Origin: Nocardioides houyundeii
Lineage (GTDB): Bacteria > Actinomycetota > Actinomycetes > Propionibacteriales > Nocardioidaceae
Direction of reading: 5' to 3'
Length of the DNA: 64,000 nt
Assembly (NCBI RefSeq): GCF_002865585.1
Contig: NZ_CP025581.1
Coordinates: 3,776,803 to 3,840,802, forward strand
The notes under the pieces were generated by a model. The model was not told the origin of the DNA. It did not search any database and saw nothing but the letters and a program-made list of their open reading frames with translations. Positions 34,545-44,440 of the stretch are shown here, piece after piece. Position numbers and translations under genes: made by a program. Position 1 is the first letter of the stretch. Each line of letters opens with the position of its first letter.

Positions 34545-35991
34545 GGCTCGCCGGACTCGGGAGGTCCGGCAGGTCCCACGGGTCCCGGTCCACCGGGTCG
34601 TGCTCGGGCCGCAGCACGTCGCGTACCACGAGCACCACCAGGTAGAGCTCGGCGAGCATCCGCAGCCCGATGGCGATCCAGTAGAAGACCACCGGGCCGC
34701 CGTCACCGGGGGCGAGGAAGTCCCCGAGGTACCACCAGACCGAGGCGAAGTAGAGCAGCTCGCCGGCCTGCCAGATCAGCAGGTCGCGCCACCGGGGGCG
34801 GGCCATCACCGCGAGCGGGAGCAGCCACAGCACGTACTGCGGTGAGTAGACCTTGTTGATGAGCAGGAAGCCGGCCACCACCAGGAAGCCCAGCTGCGCC
34901 AGCCGGGGAGCCTGCGGGGCCTTGAGCCCGATCACCAGCACGGCCAGGCACCACACCAGCAGGAACAGCCAGGAGAACTGGTTGATGGTGTCGGCGGTGA
35001 AGAAGTGGTCCACCCGCTCGCTGACCCCGGTGGCCGGGTTGAGCTGGGTGTCAGCCAGCGGCCCCTGCTGCAGGAACAGCCACACCGAGCCCAGGTCGGC
35101 GGTCCGCTCGGAGTTGAAGGTCCAGAAGAGCTTCCACTGCTCGGGGCCGGTCAAGAGCGCCGGGATGTTGGCCACCACCCAGGCCAGCACCGCGCCGCTG
35201 GTCGTGGCGACCAGCTGGGCCCAACGTCGACGCCGCAGGCAGAGCACGAAGATGCCGCCGAGCAGCAGCAGCGGGAACAGCTTCACCGCCGTGCCCAGCC
35301 CGATCATCACCCCGGTGAGCACCGGGCGCTCCCGGGCCCAGGCCCAGAGCGCACCGGCGACGAAGACCACGGCCAGCAGGTCCCAGTTCACCAGGCCGGT
35401 CAGGGCCAGGGCCGGGGCGAGCGCGAAGCCCGCCGCGTCCCAGGGCCGGCGGCGGTTGACCCCGGCCAGCAGCACGGTGGACAGCAGCGCCACCAGGGCC
35501 AGCCCGATCGCGTTGACGGCGACGTAGAACGTGCCCTCCGCGACCCGGTCGCGGCCGGGATCGTCGAGGTCCGGTGAGCCGCTCAGCCAGTGGGTGACGT
35601 ACGCGGTGCCCCAGGCCCAGTAGGAGATGCCCACCGGGTACTCCATCACCTCGTACTGGGCGCGGATCTCGGCGTCGTCGGTGTAGGGCCAGGCCAGGTC
35701 CGCCAGGCCGCGACCCTGGTAGAGGTAGGGCATGTCGGAGTAGCACATGTGGGAGAAGCGCTCGGTGTTGTCCTGCCAGTCCGACTCCACGCAGGAGACC
35801 TTCGTGACCATCCCGAGGGCGAAGGTGACGGCGGTGAGCAGCAGCAGCACCCGGACCGGGGTCCACCACCAGTGGCGGCCGGCACGCGAGCCCATCGGAC
35901 CGCCGACCACCTCGGACAGGGCCGCGACCGTGCCGTCGTCCAAGGTGGGATGCACCTGCTCCCCCCGCTCCACCTGCTCCCCCCGCAGCAT
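34261..35991 (-). CDS. GT87-like polyprenol-phosphate glycosyltransferase, C-terminus doubtful
   Basis: About ten hydrophobic segments follow an N-terminal SRAGRHWWWTPVRVLLLLTA; the acidic loop contains VSCVESDWQDNTERF and YEVMEYPVGISYWAWGTAYV, as in DUF2029/GT87 mannosyl- or arabinosyltransferases using decaprenyl-phosphate sugars. The ATG is 1 bp after the stop of the upstream PBP gene. The real protein probably ends soon after RDPWDLPDLP. The last 80 or so codons of the intact frame are arginine-rich and antisense to the racemase-like gene. One more base in the GGG run at 34559-34561 would instead give a stop at 34505, with only a 40-bp convergent overlap. Confidence 0.75.
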   Translation of the reverse strand: MLRGEQVERGEQVHPTLDDGTVAALSEVVGGPMGSRAGRHWWWTPVRVLLLLTAVTFALGMVTKVSCVESDWQDNTERFSHMCYSDMPYLYQGRGLADLAWPYTDDAEIRAQYEVMEYPVGISYWAWGTAYVTHWLSGSPDLDDPGRDRVAEGTFYVAVNAIGLALVALLSTVLLAGVNRRRPWDAAGFALAPALALTGLVNWDLLAVVFVAGALWAWARERPVLTGVMIGLGTAVKLFPLLLLGGIFVLCLRRRRWAQLVATTSGAVLAWVVANIPALLTGPEQWKLFWTFNSERTADLGSVWLFLQQGPLADTQLNPATGVSERVDHFFTADTINQFSWLFLLVWCLAVLVIGLKAPQAPRLAQLGFLVVAGFLLINKVYSPQYVLWLLPLAVMARPRWRDLLIWQAGELLYFASVWWYLGDFLAPGDGGPVVFYWIAIGLRMLAELYLVVLVVRDVLRPEHDPVDRDPWDLPDLPSPASLRPRRRGRTSWRCSAPAPRSRHPPRAPGPRTAGRASTPACAAARRRAAACRRWSTGSARSRPRRDRLAPRLRPATSRTGRPSAPPGRCRGRCRR

Positions 35992-35992
35992 G

Positions 35993-38248
35993 TCAGCCCC
36001 CGGGCGTGGGGGTCGGCACCGGCGGCAGGGTCACGACCGGGGTCGGTGTCGGCGGCGGGGGCGGCGGCGGCGGCGGCGGAGTGGGGACCACCACCGTCGG
36101 CGTCGGGACCAGCGTCGGGGTGGGCACCAGGGTCGGCACCTCGGTGGGCTCCTCGCTCGGGGTCGGCTCCTCGGTCGGCCGCGGCTCCTGGCTGATCGTG
36201 GGCTTCGGCGGCGCCTTGGTGGGCCGCGGCGGCGGGGGCGGCGGCGGCACGTACTCGTGGCCGTCGGACGGCGCGTCGCCGTCGACGTACGCCGGGTCCG
36301 GGAAGTCCTCAACGTCCATGCCATCCATCACGCGCTCCATGATGGCGGTCCAGGTCTGGGCTGGATAGGTCCCGCCGTAATACGACGGCAGCCAGTCGTC
36401 GAGAGCGTCGTCCCCGTCCCCGCGGACGTACATCACCGCGGTGGAGAGCTGGGGAGTGAAACCGACGAACCAGGCCGAGGAGACGTGGGTCTCCTCGGGG
36501 TCCTTGGGGTTGGGCGCCGTCGCGGTGCCGGTCTTGCCTGCCGCCGGGCGGTCCAGGGCGAGCGCGGCCGTGCCGGAGCCGGAGGTGACGACCTGCTCCA
36601 GGGCGTAGGTGGTGTCCGCGGCGATGTCCTCCTCGAGCACCCGCCGGGTCTGGGCCTGCCGGGAGAACGTCGTCTCGCCGTCCGCGTCGACCACCTTCTC
36701 CACCACGTGCACGTCCGCGCGCTCGCCGGCGTTGGCGAGCGTGCCGTAGGCGTTGGCCATGTTGATCGGGCTCACCCGGGCCTTGCCGAGGGTGATGAGG
36801 GTGTCGTCGGGGGTCAGGTCGATCGAGCGCGACGGGATGCCGGGGTACTTCTTCTGCGGCTCCGACGGAGGCAGCCCGGCCTTGATGGCGTTCTGGTAGA
36901 TCTTCTTCGGCCCGTCCTCCATCGCGTCGCTCATGTCGACGAACGCGGTGTTGGTGGAGTTGGCGGTCGCGGTCGTCATCGAGACCGAGGAGCCCATGTC
37001 GTGCGCGCCCTCGCCGGCGTTGTAGACCTCCAGGCCGTCGGGGTAGGTGTACGGCGAGTTGCCCTGGAAGGAGTCGCGCAGCGAGAAGCCCTCCTGCAGG
37101 GCGGTGGCGACGGTGAAGGCCTTCATCGTGGAGCCGGCCATGCCACCGGTCGCCGCCCAGTTGATCTGGGAGTCCAGGTAGTCCTGGCCGCCGTAGAACG
37201 CCTTGAGCGCCCCGGTCCCCGGCTCGACGGTGGCCGCGCCGATGTGCAGCTCCTTGTCGCCGAAGCCCTCGGGCCGCTGCTCGATCACCGACTCCTGGAG
37301 GTCGGTCATCATCTTCTTGTCGAAGGTGGTGGTGACCCGCAGGCCACCGCCGTCGATCTCCGCCTCGCTGTAGCCCAGGCGCAGCAGCTCGTCCCGGACC
37401 AGCTTGAGCATGTGGCCGCGCTGGCCGCCGTACGTGCTCTCGCCCTGGATCTTGGGGAACTTGGGCAGCTTCTTCTGCGCCTTCTCGGCCTTCGTCTCGC
37501 TGATCATGCCGTCGTTGGCCATCCGGCCGAGCGTGTAGTTGTAGCGGCGGGTCAGGCCGATCTCGGCCTCGGCGCCGTTCGCCGGGTCGTAGGCGGTGGG
37601 GTTGTTCAGCACGCTGGCCAGCACCGCGGCCTCGCGGAGCTTGAGGTCCCCGACGTCCTTGCCGAAGTAGGCCTGCGCGGCCGCCTGGACGCCGTACGCA
37701 CCGCGGCCGAAGTAGATGGTGTTGAGGTAGCCCTCGAGGATCTCCCGCTTGCTCCGCTCACGCTGGATCTTCAGCGACAGGATCGCTTCCTTGATCTTGC
37801 GGGAGAGCCGGCGCTCGCTGCTCAGGTAGAGGATCTTCACGTACTGCTGGGTGATGGTCGAGGCACCCTGGGTGCTGTCGCTGGTGGCGTTGGAGAACGC
37901 CGCCCGCACGATGCCCTTGGGGTCGATGCCGTTGTCGGTCCAGAAGGACTTGTTCTCGGCCGCGACCACCGCGTCCTGGATGTTGTCCGGGATCTTGTCC
38001 AGCGGGACGTTGACGCGGTTCTGCTTCGCGTACCGCCCGACCTCGCTCTCCCCGTCGGCGTAGTAGACGAACGAGGTCTGGGTCTTGAACTCCTCGTTCT
38101 CGTCCGGGATCTCGATGCTCTGGTAGAGGAAGACGAAGGCGCCCACCGCCACCAGAGCGACGACGACGCCGACCACCGAGAGCGCGAGCGCGACCTTGCG
38201 CAGCCTCTGCTTGGTGGTCAACTTCTGCTTGGCGGGCCGCTTCTTCAC
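35993..38248 (-). CDS. Bifunctional class A penicillin-binding protein
   Basis: About 751 residues: a cytoplasmic basic segment, one membrane helix (LALSVVGVVVALVAVGAFVF), a GT51 transglycosylase (VVAAENKSFWTDNGIDPKG, STITQQYVKILYL) and a transpeptidase with STMKAFT (SxxK), SMTTATANSTN (SxN) and AGKTGTATA (KTG). A long proline/threonine-rich tail follows. It polymerises and cross-links peptidoglycan. The GTG at 38248 gives an intact frame; a better start may be the GTG at 38280 (MSQSRRAPG...), seven bases after TACCCT, which requires one extra base in the run 38258-38261. The open frame further upstream is antisense to the PadR gene. Confidence 0.93.
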   Translation of the reverse strand: MKKRPAKQKLTTKQRLRKVALALSVVGVVVALVAVGAFVFLYQSIEIPDENEEFKTQTSFVYYADGESEVGRYAKQNRVNVPLDKIPDNIQDAVVAAENKSFWTDNGIDPKGIVRAAFSNATSDSTQGASTITQQYVKILYLSSERRLSRKIKEAILSLKIQRERSKREILEGYLNTIYFGRGAYGVQAAAQAYFGKDVGDLKLREAAVLASVLNNPTAYDPANGAEAEIGLTRRYNYTLGRMANDGMISETKAEKAQKKLPKFPKIQGESTYGGQRGHMLKLVRDELLRLGYSEAEIDGGGLRVTTTFDKKMMTDLQESVIEQRPEGFGDKELHIGAATVEPGTGALKAFYGGQDYLDSQINWAATGGMAGSTMKAFTVATALQEGFSLRDSFQGNSPYTYPDGLEVYNAGEGAHDMGSSVSMTTATANSTNTAFVDMSDAMEDGPKKIYQNAIKAGLPPSEPQKKYPGIPSRSIDLTPDDTLITLGKARVSPINMANAYGTLANAGERADVHVVEKVVDADGETTFSRQAQTRRVLEEDIAADTTYALEQVVTSGSGTAALALDRPAAGKTGTATAPNPKDPEETHVSSAWFVGFTPQLSTAVMYVRGDGDDALDDWLPSYYGGTYPAQTWTAIMERVMDGMDVEDFPDPAYVDGDAPSDGHEYVPPPPPPPRPTKAPPKPTISQEPRPTEEPTPSEEPTEVPTLVPTPTLVPTPTVVVPTPPPPPPPPPPTPTPVVTLPPVPTPTPGG

Positions 38249-38386
38249 GGCCGGCCCGGGGCTCTGCGGGACTGACTCACGCCGGTAAGGGTAGTGGCCG
38301 CCCCCACCGCCCCCGATTTCCTCGACCGCGGCGCCGCGACAGCACCGCTGTTCCCGTCCAGCGGATATATCGCTACGATAGGTCTC

Positions 38387-38962
38387 ATGGCACGCCGTAG
38401 TGAGACCATCGAGCTCGCAGTCCTCGGACTGCTGCACGAGGGACCCATGCACGGCTACGAGCTGCGCAAGCGGCTGAACCTGATGCTCGGGTGGGGCCGG
38501 GTGCTGTCCTACGGCTCGCTCTACCCCGCGCTCAAGAAGATGCTGCGCTCTTCGCTGATCGAGGAGGTCGACACCGTCCCCGCGCCGGTGACCCGACGTC
38601 CTCGGATCGTCTACCGGGTCACCGAGGCCGGTCACGTCGAGTTCGAGCGCCTGATGTCGGAGGTCGGCCCCACCGCCTGGGAGGACGACACCTTCGACAT
38701 CCGTTTCGCCTTCTTCTCCTCCACCGACATGGAGATCCGCCTGCGCGTCCTCGAGGGACGTCGCACCCGGCTCCAGGAACGACTGGAGAGGGTCCAGACA
38801 GACCTGACCCGCACCCAGAAGGAGGTCGACCGGTACGCCGCGGAGCTTCAGCGCCACGGTGTCGAGTCGGTCGAGCGAGAGGTCCGCTGGCTCTCGGACC
38901 TGATCAAGGCAGAACGAGAGGCCGGGCCTGTCAGCCAGCCCGCCAATCCCGACCAGCGGTAA
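38387..38962 (+). CDS. PadR-family transcriptional regulator
   Basis: The 191-residue protein has the PadR winged helix ([52 protein letters not shown]) and a C-terminal coiled dimerisation region ([20 protein letters not shown]). The ATG is seven bases after TACGAT without a ribosome binding site. It lies just upstream of ino1 and diverges from the PBP gene; this PadR-ino1 pairing is common in actinobacteria, so control of inositol phosphate synthesis is a reasonable inference. Confidence 0.9.
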   Translation: MARRSETIELAVLGLLHEGPMHGYELRKRLNLMLGWGRVLSYGSLYPALKKMLRSSLIEEVDTVPAPVTRRPRIVYRVTEAGHVEFERLMSEVGPTAWEDDTFDIRFAFFSSTDMEIRLRVLEGRRTRLQERLERVQTDLTRTQKEVDRYAAELQRHGVESVEREVRWLSDLIKAEREAGPVSQPANPDQR

Positions 38963-39006
38963 CGCTGCAAACACTGCGAAGCACAAGCACAGAAGAGGAG
39001 AGCCCC

Positions 39007-40092
39007 ATGGGTTCGGTACGAGTTGGAATCGTCGGCGTCGGGAACTGCGCCTCGTCCCTGGTTCAGGGTGTGGAGTACTACAAGGACGCTGACCCGCAGG
39101 GCACCGTCCCGGGTCTCATGCACGTGGTCTTCGGTGACTACCACGTCAAGGACGTCGAGTTCGTCGCCGCGTTCGACGTCGACGCCAAGAAGGTCGGCTT
39201 CGACCTGTCCGAGGCCATCGTCGCCTCGGAGAACAACACCATCAAGATCGCCGACGTGCCGCCCACCGGCGTCACCGTCCAGCGCGGCCCGACGCACGAC
39301 GGTCTCGGCAAGTACTACTCGCTGACCATCGACGAGTCCGACGCCGAGCCGGTCGACGTGGTCCAGGCACTCAAGGACGCCGAGGTCGACGTCCTGGTCT
39401 CCTACCTGCCCGTGGGCTCGGAGGTCGCCGACAAGTTCTACGCCCAGTGCGCCATCGACGCCGGCGTGGCCTTCGTCAACGCCCTGCCCGTCTTCATCGC
39501 CTCCGACCCCGAGTGGGCCAAGAAGTTCGAGGACGCCGGTGTCCCGATCGTCGGTGACGACATCAAGAGCCAGGTCGGTGCCACCATCACCCACCGCGTG
39601 ATGGCGAAGCTGTTCGAGGACCGCGGCGTGACGCTGGACCGCACCTACCAGCTCAACGTCGGCGGCAACATGGACTTCAAGAACATGCTCGAGCGTGAGC
39701 GCCTGGAGTCCAAGAAGGTCTCCAAGACCCAGGCCGTGACCTCCAACCTCACCGGCTCGCTCGCCGGCAAGGGCGCGGACGACCGCAACGTGCACATCGG
39801 CCCGTCGGACTACGTCGCCTGGCTGGACGACCGCAAGTGGGCCTACGTGCGCCTCGAGGGTCGCGCGTTCGGCGACGTCCCGCTCAACCTGGAGTACAAG
39901 CTCGAGGTCTGGGACTCCCCGAACTCGGCCGGCATCATCATCGACGCCGTCCGTGCCGCCAAGATCGCCCTGGACCGGGGCATCGGCGGCCCGATCATCT
40001 CCGCCTCGACCTACCTGATGAAGTCGCCCCCGGTGCAGATGCCGGACGACCTCGGTCGCATCGAGCTGGAGAAGTTCATCCGCGGCGAGTGA
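39007..40092 (+). CDS. ino1: myo-Inositol-1-phosphate synthase
   Basis: The 361-residue enzyme makes inositol-1-phosphate from glucose-6-phosphate using NAD. It starts [20 protein letters not shown] (Rossmann site), has [20 protein letters not shown] with catalytic lysine and aspartate, [11 protein letters not shown], and [20 protein letters not shown]. Inositol feeds phosphatidylinositol and mycothiol; the window also has an enzyme of mycothiol-linked type. AGGAGAG precedes the ATG. The hairpin at 40108-40140 follows. Confidence 0.97.
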   Translation: MGSVRVGIVGVGNCASSLVQGVEYYKDADPQGTVPGLMHVVFGDYHVKDVEFVAAFDVDAKKVGFDLSEAIVASENNTIKIADVPPTGVTVQRGPTHDGLGKYYSLTIDESDAEPVDVVQALKDAEVDVLVSYLPVGSEVADKFYAQCAIDAGVAFVNALPVFIASDPEWAKKFEDAGVPIVGDDIKSQVGATITHRVMAKLFEDRGVTLDRTYQLNVGGNMDFKNMLERERLESKKVSKTQAVTSNLTGSLAGKGADDRNVHIGPSDYVAWLDDRKWAYVRLEGRAFGDVPLNLEYKLEVWDSPNSAGIIIDAVRAAKIALDRGIGGPIISASTYLMKSPPVQMPDDLGRIELEKFIRGE

Positions 40093-40107
40093 TCCCTGCT
40101 CGACTCG

Positions 40108-40140
40108 AGAAGCCCGTCCCCTCCGGGGGCGGGCTTCTTC
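40108..40140. terminator. Bidirectional hairpin terminator between ino1 and the desulfhydrase-like gene
   Basis: AGAAGCCCG (40108-40116) pairs with CGGGCTTCT (40130-40138). The loop region can pair further (TCCCC with GGGGG). TTC follows on the plus side. It sits between convergent genes and can serve both. Confidence 0.85.
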
Positions 40141-40154
40141 GCGTCAGAACCACC

Positions 40155-41164
40155 TCAGCGCGGCCCGTGGGTGTTCAGCCAGAGCACCGGTCCGGGCAGG
40201 GAGGTGCCGAGCTCCGCGACCGCGGCCAGGGCCTTGCCGGTGTAGACGGGCTCCAGCTCCAGGCCCGCGGCGGCCGCCGCGGTGACCATCCGCACCGAGG
40301 CCGGCGTCGGGTCGCCGTACGTCGCGCCCAGCCAGTCGCTGCGGGAGGTGAGGTCGGGTGCAGTCAGCCGGGGCACGTCGGTCGCCCCACGCTCGCGGAG
40401 CAGGTCGCCGGTGGCGTTCGCCAGCGCTGCCAGGGCCTCCGCGTCGAGGGGCATCGAGTCGTTGACGACCGCGCCGAAGACCCGGGTGGGCAGGCCCGCG
40501 ATCGCGAAACCGAGCGCCAGGCCGGCGGCTGTGCCGCCCGATCCGACGGGAACCACGACCGTGCCGGGCTCCGGCAGCTCGCCGGCCCGGACCTGCGCGG
40601 CGATCTCCAGCGCGGTCTCGACGTACCCCAGGGTGCCGACCGGGTTGGACCCACCGGCGGGCAGGTACCAGGGCAGCCGGGGCCGGCCGCTGCCCGGACC
40701 AGCACCGTCCAGGCTGGCGCGTGCCATCAGGAAGGGAACCGCGGCGCGGCGTCGCCTCCCGGTGGCGAACCGGTGGATCCGCGCCGGCGAGGCATGCAGT
40801 CGGGCCAGCTGCTCCCGGACGTGGTCGTCGACCGGCTGGTCCACCAGCCCCAGGACGGTGCGGAGGCCGTGCTCGGCGCCGTACCGGGCGCAGGCCAGGC
40901 CCCAGTGGGTGCCGATGCCGCCGACGGTGAAGAGCGTCCGGACCCCTCGGCGCTTCGCCTCCGGGATGATCCACTCCAGCTTGCGGACCTTGTTGCCCGC
41001 CCAGGAGCCGTCCCGAACGCGTCCTCGGACTTGCACCACACGCCGTCCGGCACGCCCGGGATCTCCAGCTCGAGCACCGGAGTCGGCGTCTGGCCCAGCG
41101 GCACGCGCCCCAGGTCCAGCCCGGGCCAGCGGCGATGCAGGTGGCTCGCCGGTTCCGCGGGCAT
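40155..41164 (-). pseudogene. PLP-dependent D-cysteine desulfhydrase / ACC deaminase-like gene with a frameshift
   Basis: The 5' part from the ATG at 41164 reads ...LGRVPLGQTPTPVLELEIPG and VWCKSEDAFG. The frame then breaks at the CCC run 41012-41014 and continues as DGSWAGNKVRKLEWIIPEAK, the PLP-lysine motif, to the stop at 40155. VPVGSGGTAAGLALGFAIAG is the phosphate-binding loop. One extra G would give a 336-residue member of the ACC deaminase/D-cysteine desulfhydrase group (1010+1 bases divide by three). The intact downstream frame starts at 41039 and includes all but the N-terminal strand. Substrate unknown. TGATG links its start to the SRPBCC gene. Confidence 0.8.
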
Positions 41165-41646
41165 CAGGGTCGCTCGGCCTCGGCCTTGATCCGGGTCAGC
41201 GTCTGGCGCATCCCCTCGCGCAGCTCGTCCTGGAAGGTCCGCTGTCCGCCCAGCACCCGGTCGGTCAGGCGCAGGGAGAGGGCGCTGATGCCGTCCGGTG
41301 CCTCCCGCCGCTGCACGATGCGAGTGCCGCTGGCGGTGGGCTCTAGGGTGAACGACCAGGTGGACTGGTTCTCCCGGATCTTGAAGGCCACCACCCGCTC
41401 GGGCTCCAGACGAACCACCTTCGCCTGCGTCGGCCACACCAGCAGGCCCCGGCGGTTGAGGTTGATCATCCTGGTGCCGAGCCGGACCGGCCGACCACCG
41501 CGCAGGTGGGTGCGCACCACCTGGGGACTCCACTCCGCCAGTCGCGGGAGGTCGCTGACCAGCGCCCAGACCCGGGACACCGGGGCCTCGACGTCGATCG
41601 TCTGCTCGATCAGGGGCTCGACCAGGTCTGCGCTCGGCGAAGTCAT
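41164..41646 (-). CDS. SRPBCC-fold polyketide cyclase/START-like protein
   Basis: The 160-residue protein begins TSPSADLVEPLIEQTIDVEA, then APVSRVWALVSDLPRLAEWS, the SRPBCC start, followed by STWSFTLEPTASGTRIVQRR and a C-terminal amphipathic helix. It has a hydrophobic ligand pocket but no assignable ligand. The ATG at 41646 gives the normal length. Its stop overlaps the start of the PLP gene. Confidence 0.8.
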   Translation of the reverse strand: MTSPSADLVEPLIEQTIDVEAPVSRVWALVSDLPRLAEWSPQVVRTHLRGGRPVRLGTRMINLNRRGLLVWPTQAKVVRLEPERVVAFKIRENQSTWSFTLEPTASGTRIVQRREAPDGISALSLRLTDRVLGGQRTFQDELREGMRQTLTRIKAEAERP

Positions 41647-41791
41647 CTGCGCAATGTAGAGCACGCCGGGTACAAGACGCCGGTGTCGGCCGCGGAACCG
41701 GACTCTCGGCGGTACCGCGAGCGCGGAGTCCGGCGTACGTTGGCTGGGACGAGGCAGCTGCGCTGGCGGTACGACGACGGGCGGGCCGGAG

Positions 41792-44440
41792 ATGATCGAC
41801 GCCGACGGATCGCAGGGGGACGTGTCCCAGGCCGACAAGCTCCAGGCGGAGGCGCCCCCGGCCTACTGGGCACTGCCCGCCGCCGAGGTGCTGCGCCGCG
41901 CGGGAACCACCGAGGCCGGCCTCGGTGCCGAGGAGGCCGCACGCCGGCTTGACTCGTTCGGGCCGAACCGGCTGGCACCCACGCACCGGGCGTCGTGGCT
42001 GCGGGCCCTGGTCAAGCAGTTCACCGAGCCCATCATCCTCATCCTGATCGCCGCGAGCGTGGTGTCGATGGTGCTGCGCGACGTCACCGACGCGGTCATC
42101 ATCCTGGCGATCGTGGGCCTCAGCGGGCTGCTCAGCTTCTGGCAGGAGCACCGCGCGTCACTGGAGGTGCAGCGGCTGCTGGACCTGGTCCAGGTGCACG
42201 CGGACCTGCGACGCGACGGTACGGCGGTCGAGGTCCCGCTGGAGCAGGTGGTGCCGGGCGACATCGTGGACCTCAACGCCGGCGACGTGGTGCCGGGCGA
42301 CTGCCGGGTGATCAGCGCCGACGCGCTCCAGGTGGACCAGGCTGCGCTGACCGGTGAGACCTTCCCCGTCCACAAGCATCCCGACCCCGCCGGGGCGGAC
42401 GCCCAGCTCGGCGAGCGGCACAGCGCGCTCTTCCTCGGCTCGCACGTGGTCAGCGGGCGGGGCCTGGCCGTCGTAGTGGCCACGGGGTCGCGGACCGAGC
42501 TCGGCCAGCTCTCGCGGCGCCTGGAGCAGGAGGCGCCCGCGACCGGGTTCCAGCAGGGGATCCGCCAGTTCGGCATGCTGCTGGCCCGGGTCACCGGGGT
42601 GCTGGCGGTGGCGATCATGGCGCTGAACCTGCTGCTGGAGCGCCCCTTCGCGGAGTCGCTGCTCTTCTCCCTCTCTCTCGCCGTCGGGCTGACCCCGCAG
42701 ATGCTCCCGGCGATCGTCGCGGTCAGCCTGTCGCGCGGAGCACGCCGGATGGCGGGCGAGCAGGTGATCGTGCGTCGCCTGGACGCGATCCAGGACTTCG
42801 GCGCCATGGACGTGCTGTGCACCGACAAGACCGGCACCCTCACCGAGGGCGCCGTCCGGCTGCACGCCGCCGTGGACCCCACCGGCGCCCCGAGTCCGCT
42901 GGTGCAGGCGCTGGCGGCGGCGAACGCGGGGCTGCAGACCGGCTTCACCAACCCCATCGACGCCGCCATCCTGGCCGCGCACCCGCTGGACCCGGCGTAC
43001 CGCCCGGTCGCGGAGCTGCCCTACGACTTCAGCCGCAAGCGGCTCAGCGTGCTGGCCGACGGGCCAGACGGACGACAGCTGATCTGCAAGGGCGCCTACG
43101 ACTCGGTCGTCGACGTCTGCCTCACGACCGACCGCGCCGCGCTGGACGCACACTTCGCCCGGCTGAGCCAGGAGGGCTACCGGGTGCTGGGCATCGCGCG
43201 GCGGAGCCTGCCCGAGGTGGAGGCGGTGACGCCTGCCGACGAGGACGGCCTGGAGTTCCTGGGCTTCCTCGCCTTCGCCGACCCCGCCAAGGCGGGCGCG
43301 CGTGAGGCGCTCGGCGACCTGCGGGCGGCCGGGATCAGCGTCCGGATGATCACCGGTGACAACCGGCTCGCCGCGGCCCACATCGCCGGCGAGGTCGGGA
43401 TGGACGCGGGCACCGTGCTGACCGGGCGCGACCTCGATGCCCTGGACCCCGAGCAGCTGGTACGCCGGGTGCAGGAGGTCGAGGTCTTCGCCGAGGTGGA
43501 CCCGCTGCGCAAGGAGCGGATCATCTCCGCGCTGCGCGAGTCCGGAGCGACCGTGGGCTACCTGGGCGACGGGATCAACGACGCCGCCGCCCTCCACCTC
43601 GCCGACGTCGGCATCTCGGTCGACACGGCGGTCGACGTGGCCAAGAGCGCGGCCGCGATCGTGCTGCTGGACAAGGACCTGGCCGTGCTGGGCCACGGCG
43701 TACGGCTGGGTCGGCAGACGTTCGCCAACACCCTGAAGTACGTCTTCACCACGGTCAGCGCCAACTTCGGCAACGTGGCCAGCATGGTGATCGCCTCGGC
43801 CTTCCTGCCCTTCCTGCCGCTGCTGCCCCGGCAGCTGCTCCTGCTCAACTTCCTCTCCGACATCCCGAGCACCACCATCGCGGTCGACAACGTCGACGCC
43901 GAGCAGGTGCAGCGTCCCCAGCACTGGGACCTCCGCTTCGTCCGCGACTTCATGGTGGTCTTCGGGCTGCTGAGCAGCCTGTTCGACCTGCTGACCTTCG
44001 CGGTGCTGCTGCACGTCTTCGACGCCGACTCGACCCTGTTCCGGTCTGCCTGGTTCGTCGGGTCCACCCTGACCGAGCTGGCCGTACTGATGGTGCTCCG
44101 CACCCGGCGACCCGCGATCCGCAGCCGGCCCGGGACGGGCCTGCTGTGGACCTCCATCACGGTGGCCGCGGTCACCCTGGCGCTGCCCTTCGTGCCCGAG
44201 CTGTCCCGGCTGCTGGGCCTCGACGCCCTGCCGGCCAAGGTGGTGGCGGCGCTGCTGCTGATCACCCTCGGCTACGTGCTGGCGGCCGAGGCGCTCAAGC
44301 TGCGCTTCTACCGGTCCGCGCAGACGCCTCGCCCCCACGTACGGCGGCCCGGGCGGGAACGGCTCGCGCACGTCATCCGGGAGCACGGGGGTGCGGCGCC
44401 CGGCCGGCGTACCCGGGCCCGTCGCGGCGGGGGTTCGTGA
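41792..44440 (+). CDS. mgtA: Mg2+-transporting P-type ATPase (MgtA-like)
   Basis: The 882-residue P3B ATPase imports Mg2+. Visible are the actuator ALTGETFPVHKH, the phosphorylation site VLCTDKTGTLTEGAV, IVRRLDAIQDFGAMD (typical MgtA/MgtB), MITGDNRLAAAHIAGEVG, and the hinge GYLGDGINDAAALHLADVGI. The C-terminal membrane half has NFGNVASMVIASAFLPFLPL and LLNFLSDIPSTTIAVDNVD. No leader is evident upstream. Its last codons and stop are part of a duplicated 88-bp cassette. Confidence 0.94.
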   Translation: MIDADGSQGDVSQADKLQAEAPPAYWALPAAEVLRRAGTTEAGLGAEEAARRLDSFGPNRLAPTHRASWLRALVKQFTEPIILILIAASVVSMVLRDVTDAVIILAIVGLSGLLSFWQEHRASLEVQRLLDLVQVHADLRRDGTAVEVPLEQVVPGDIVDLNAGDVVPGDCRVISADALQVDQAALTGETFPVHKHPDPAGADAQLGERHSALFLGSHVVSGRGLAVVVATGSRTELGQLSRRLEQEAPATGFQQGIRQFGMLLARVTGVLAVAIMALNLLLERPFAESLLFSLSLAVGLTPQMLPAIVAVSLSRGARRMAGEQVIVRRLDAIQDFGAMDVLCTDKTGTLTEGAVRLHAAVDPTGAPSPLVQALAAANAGLQTGFTNPIDAAILAAHPLDPAYRPVAELPYDFSRKRLSVLADGPDGRQLICKGAYDSVVDVCLTTDRAALDAHFARLSQEGYRVLGIARRSLPEVEAVTPADEDGLEFLGFLAFADPAKAGAREALGDLRAAGISVRMITGDNRLAAAHIAGEVGMDAGTVLTGRDLDALDPEQLVRRVQEVEVFAEVDPLRKERIISALRESGATVGYLGDGINDAAALHLADVGISVDTAVDVAKSAAAIVLLDKDLAVLGHGVRLGRQTFANTLKYVFTTVSANFGNVASMVIASAFLPFLPLLPRQLLLLNFLSDIPSTTIAVDNVDAEQVQRPQHWDLRFVRDFMVVFGLLSSLFDLLTFAVLLHVFDADSTLFRSAWFVGSTLTELAVLMVLRTRRPAIRSRPGTGLLWTSITVAAVTLALPFVPELSRLLGLDALPAKVVAALLLITLGYVLAAEALKLRFYRSAQTPRPHVRRPGRERLAHVIREHGGAAPGRRTRARRGGGS

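Noticed and set aside
38290..38960. Very long N-terminal extension of the PBP frame over the PadR gene
   Set aside because: Antisense to a clear PadR gene and without membrane or PBP features; PBP begins near 38248-38280.
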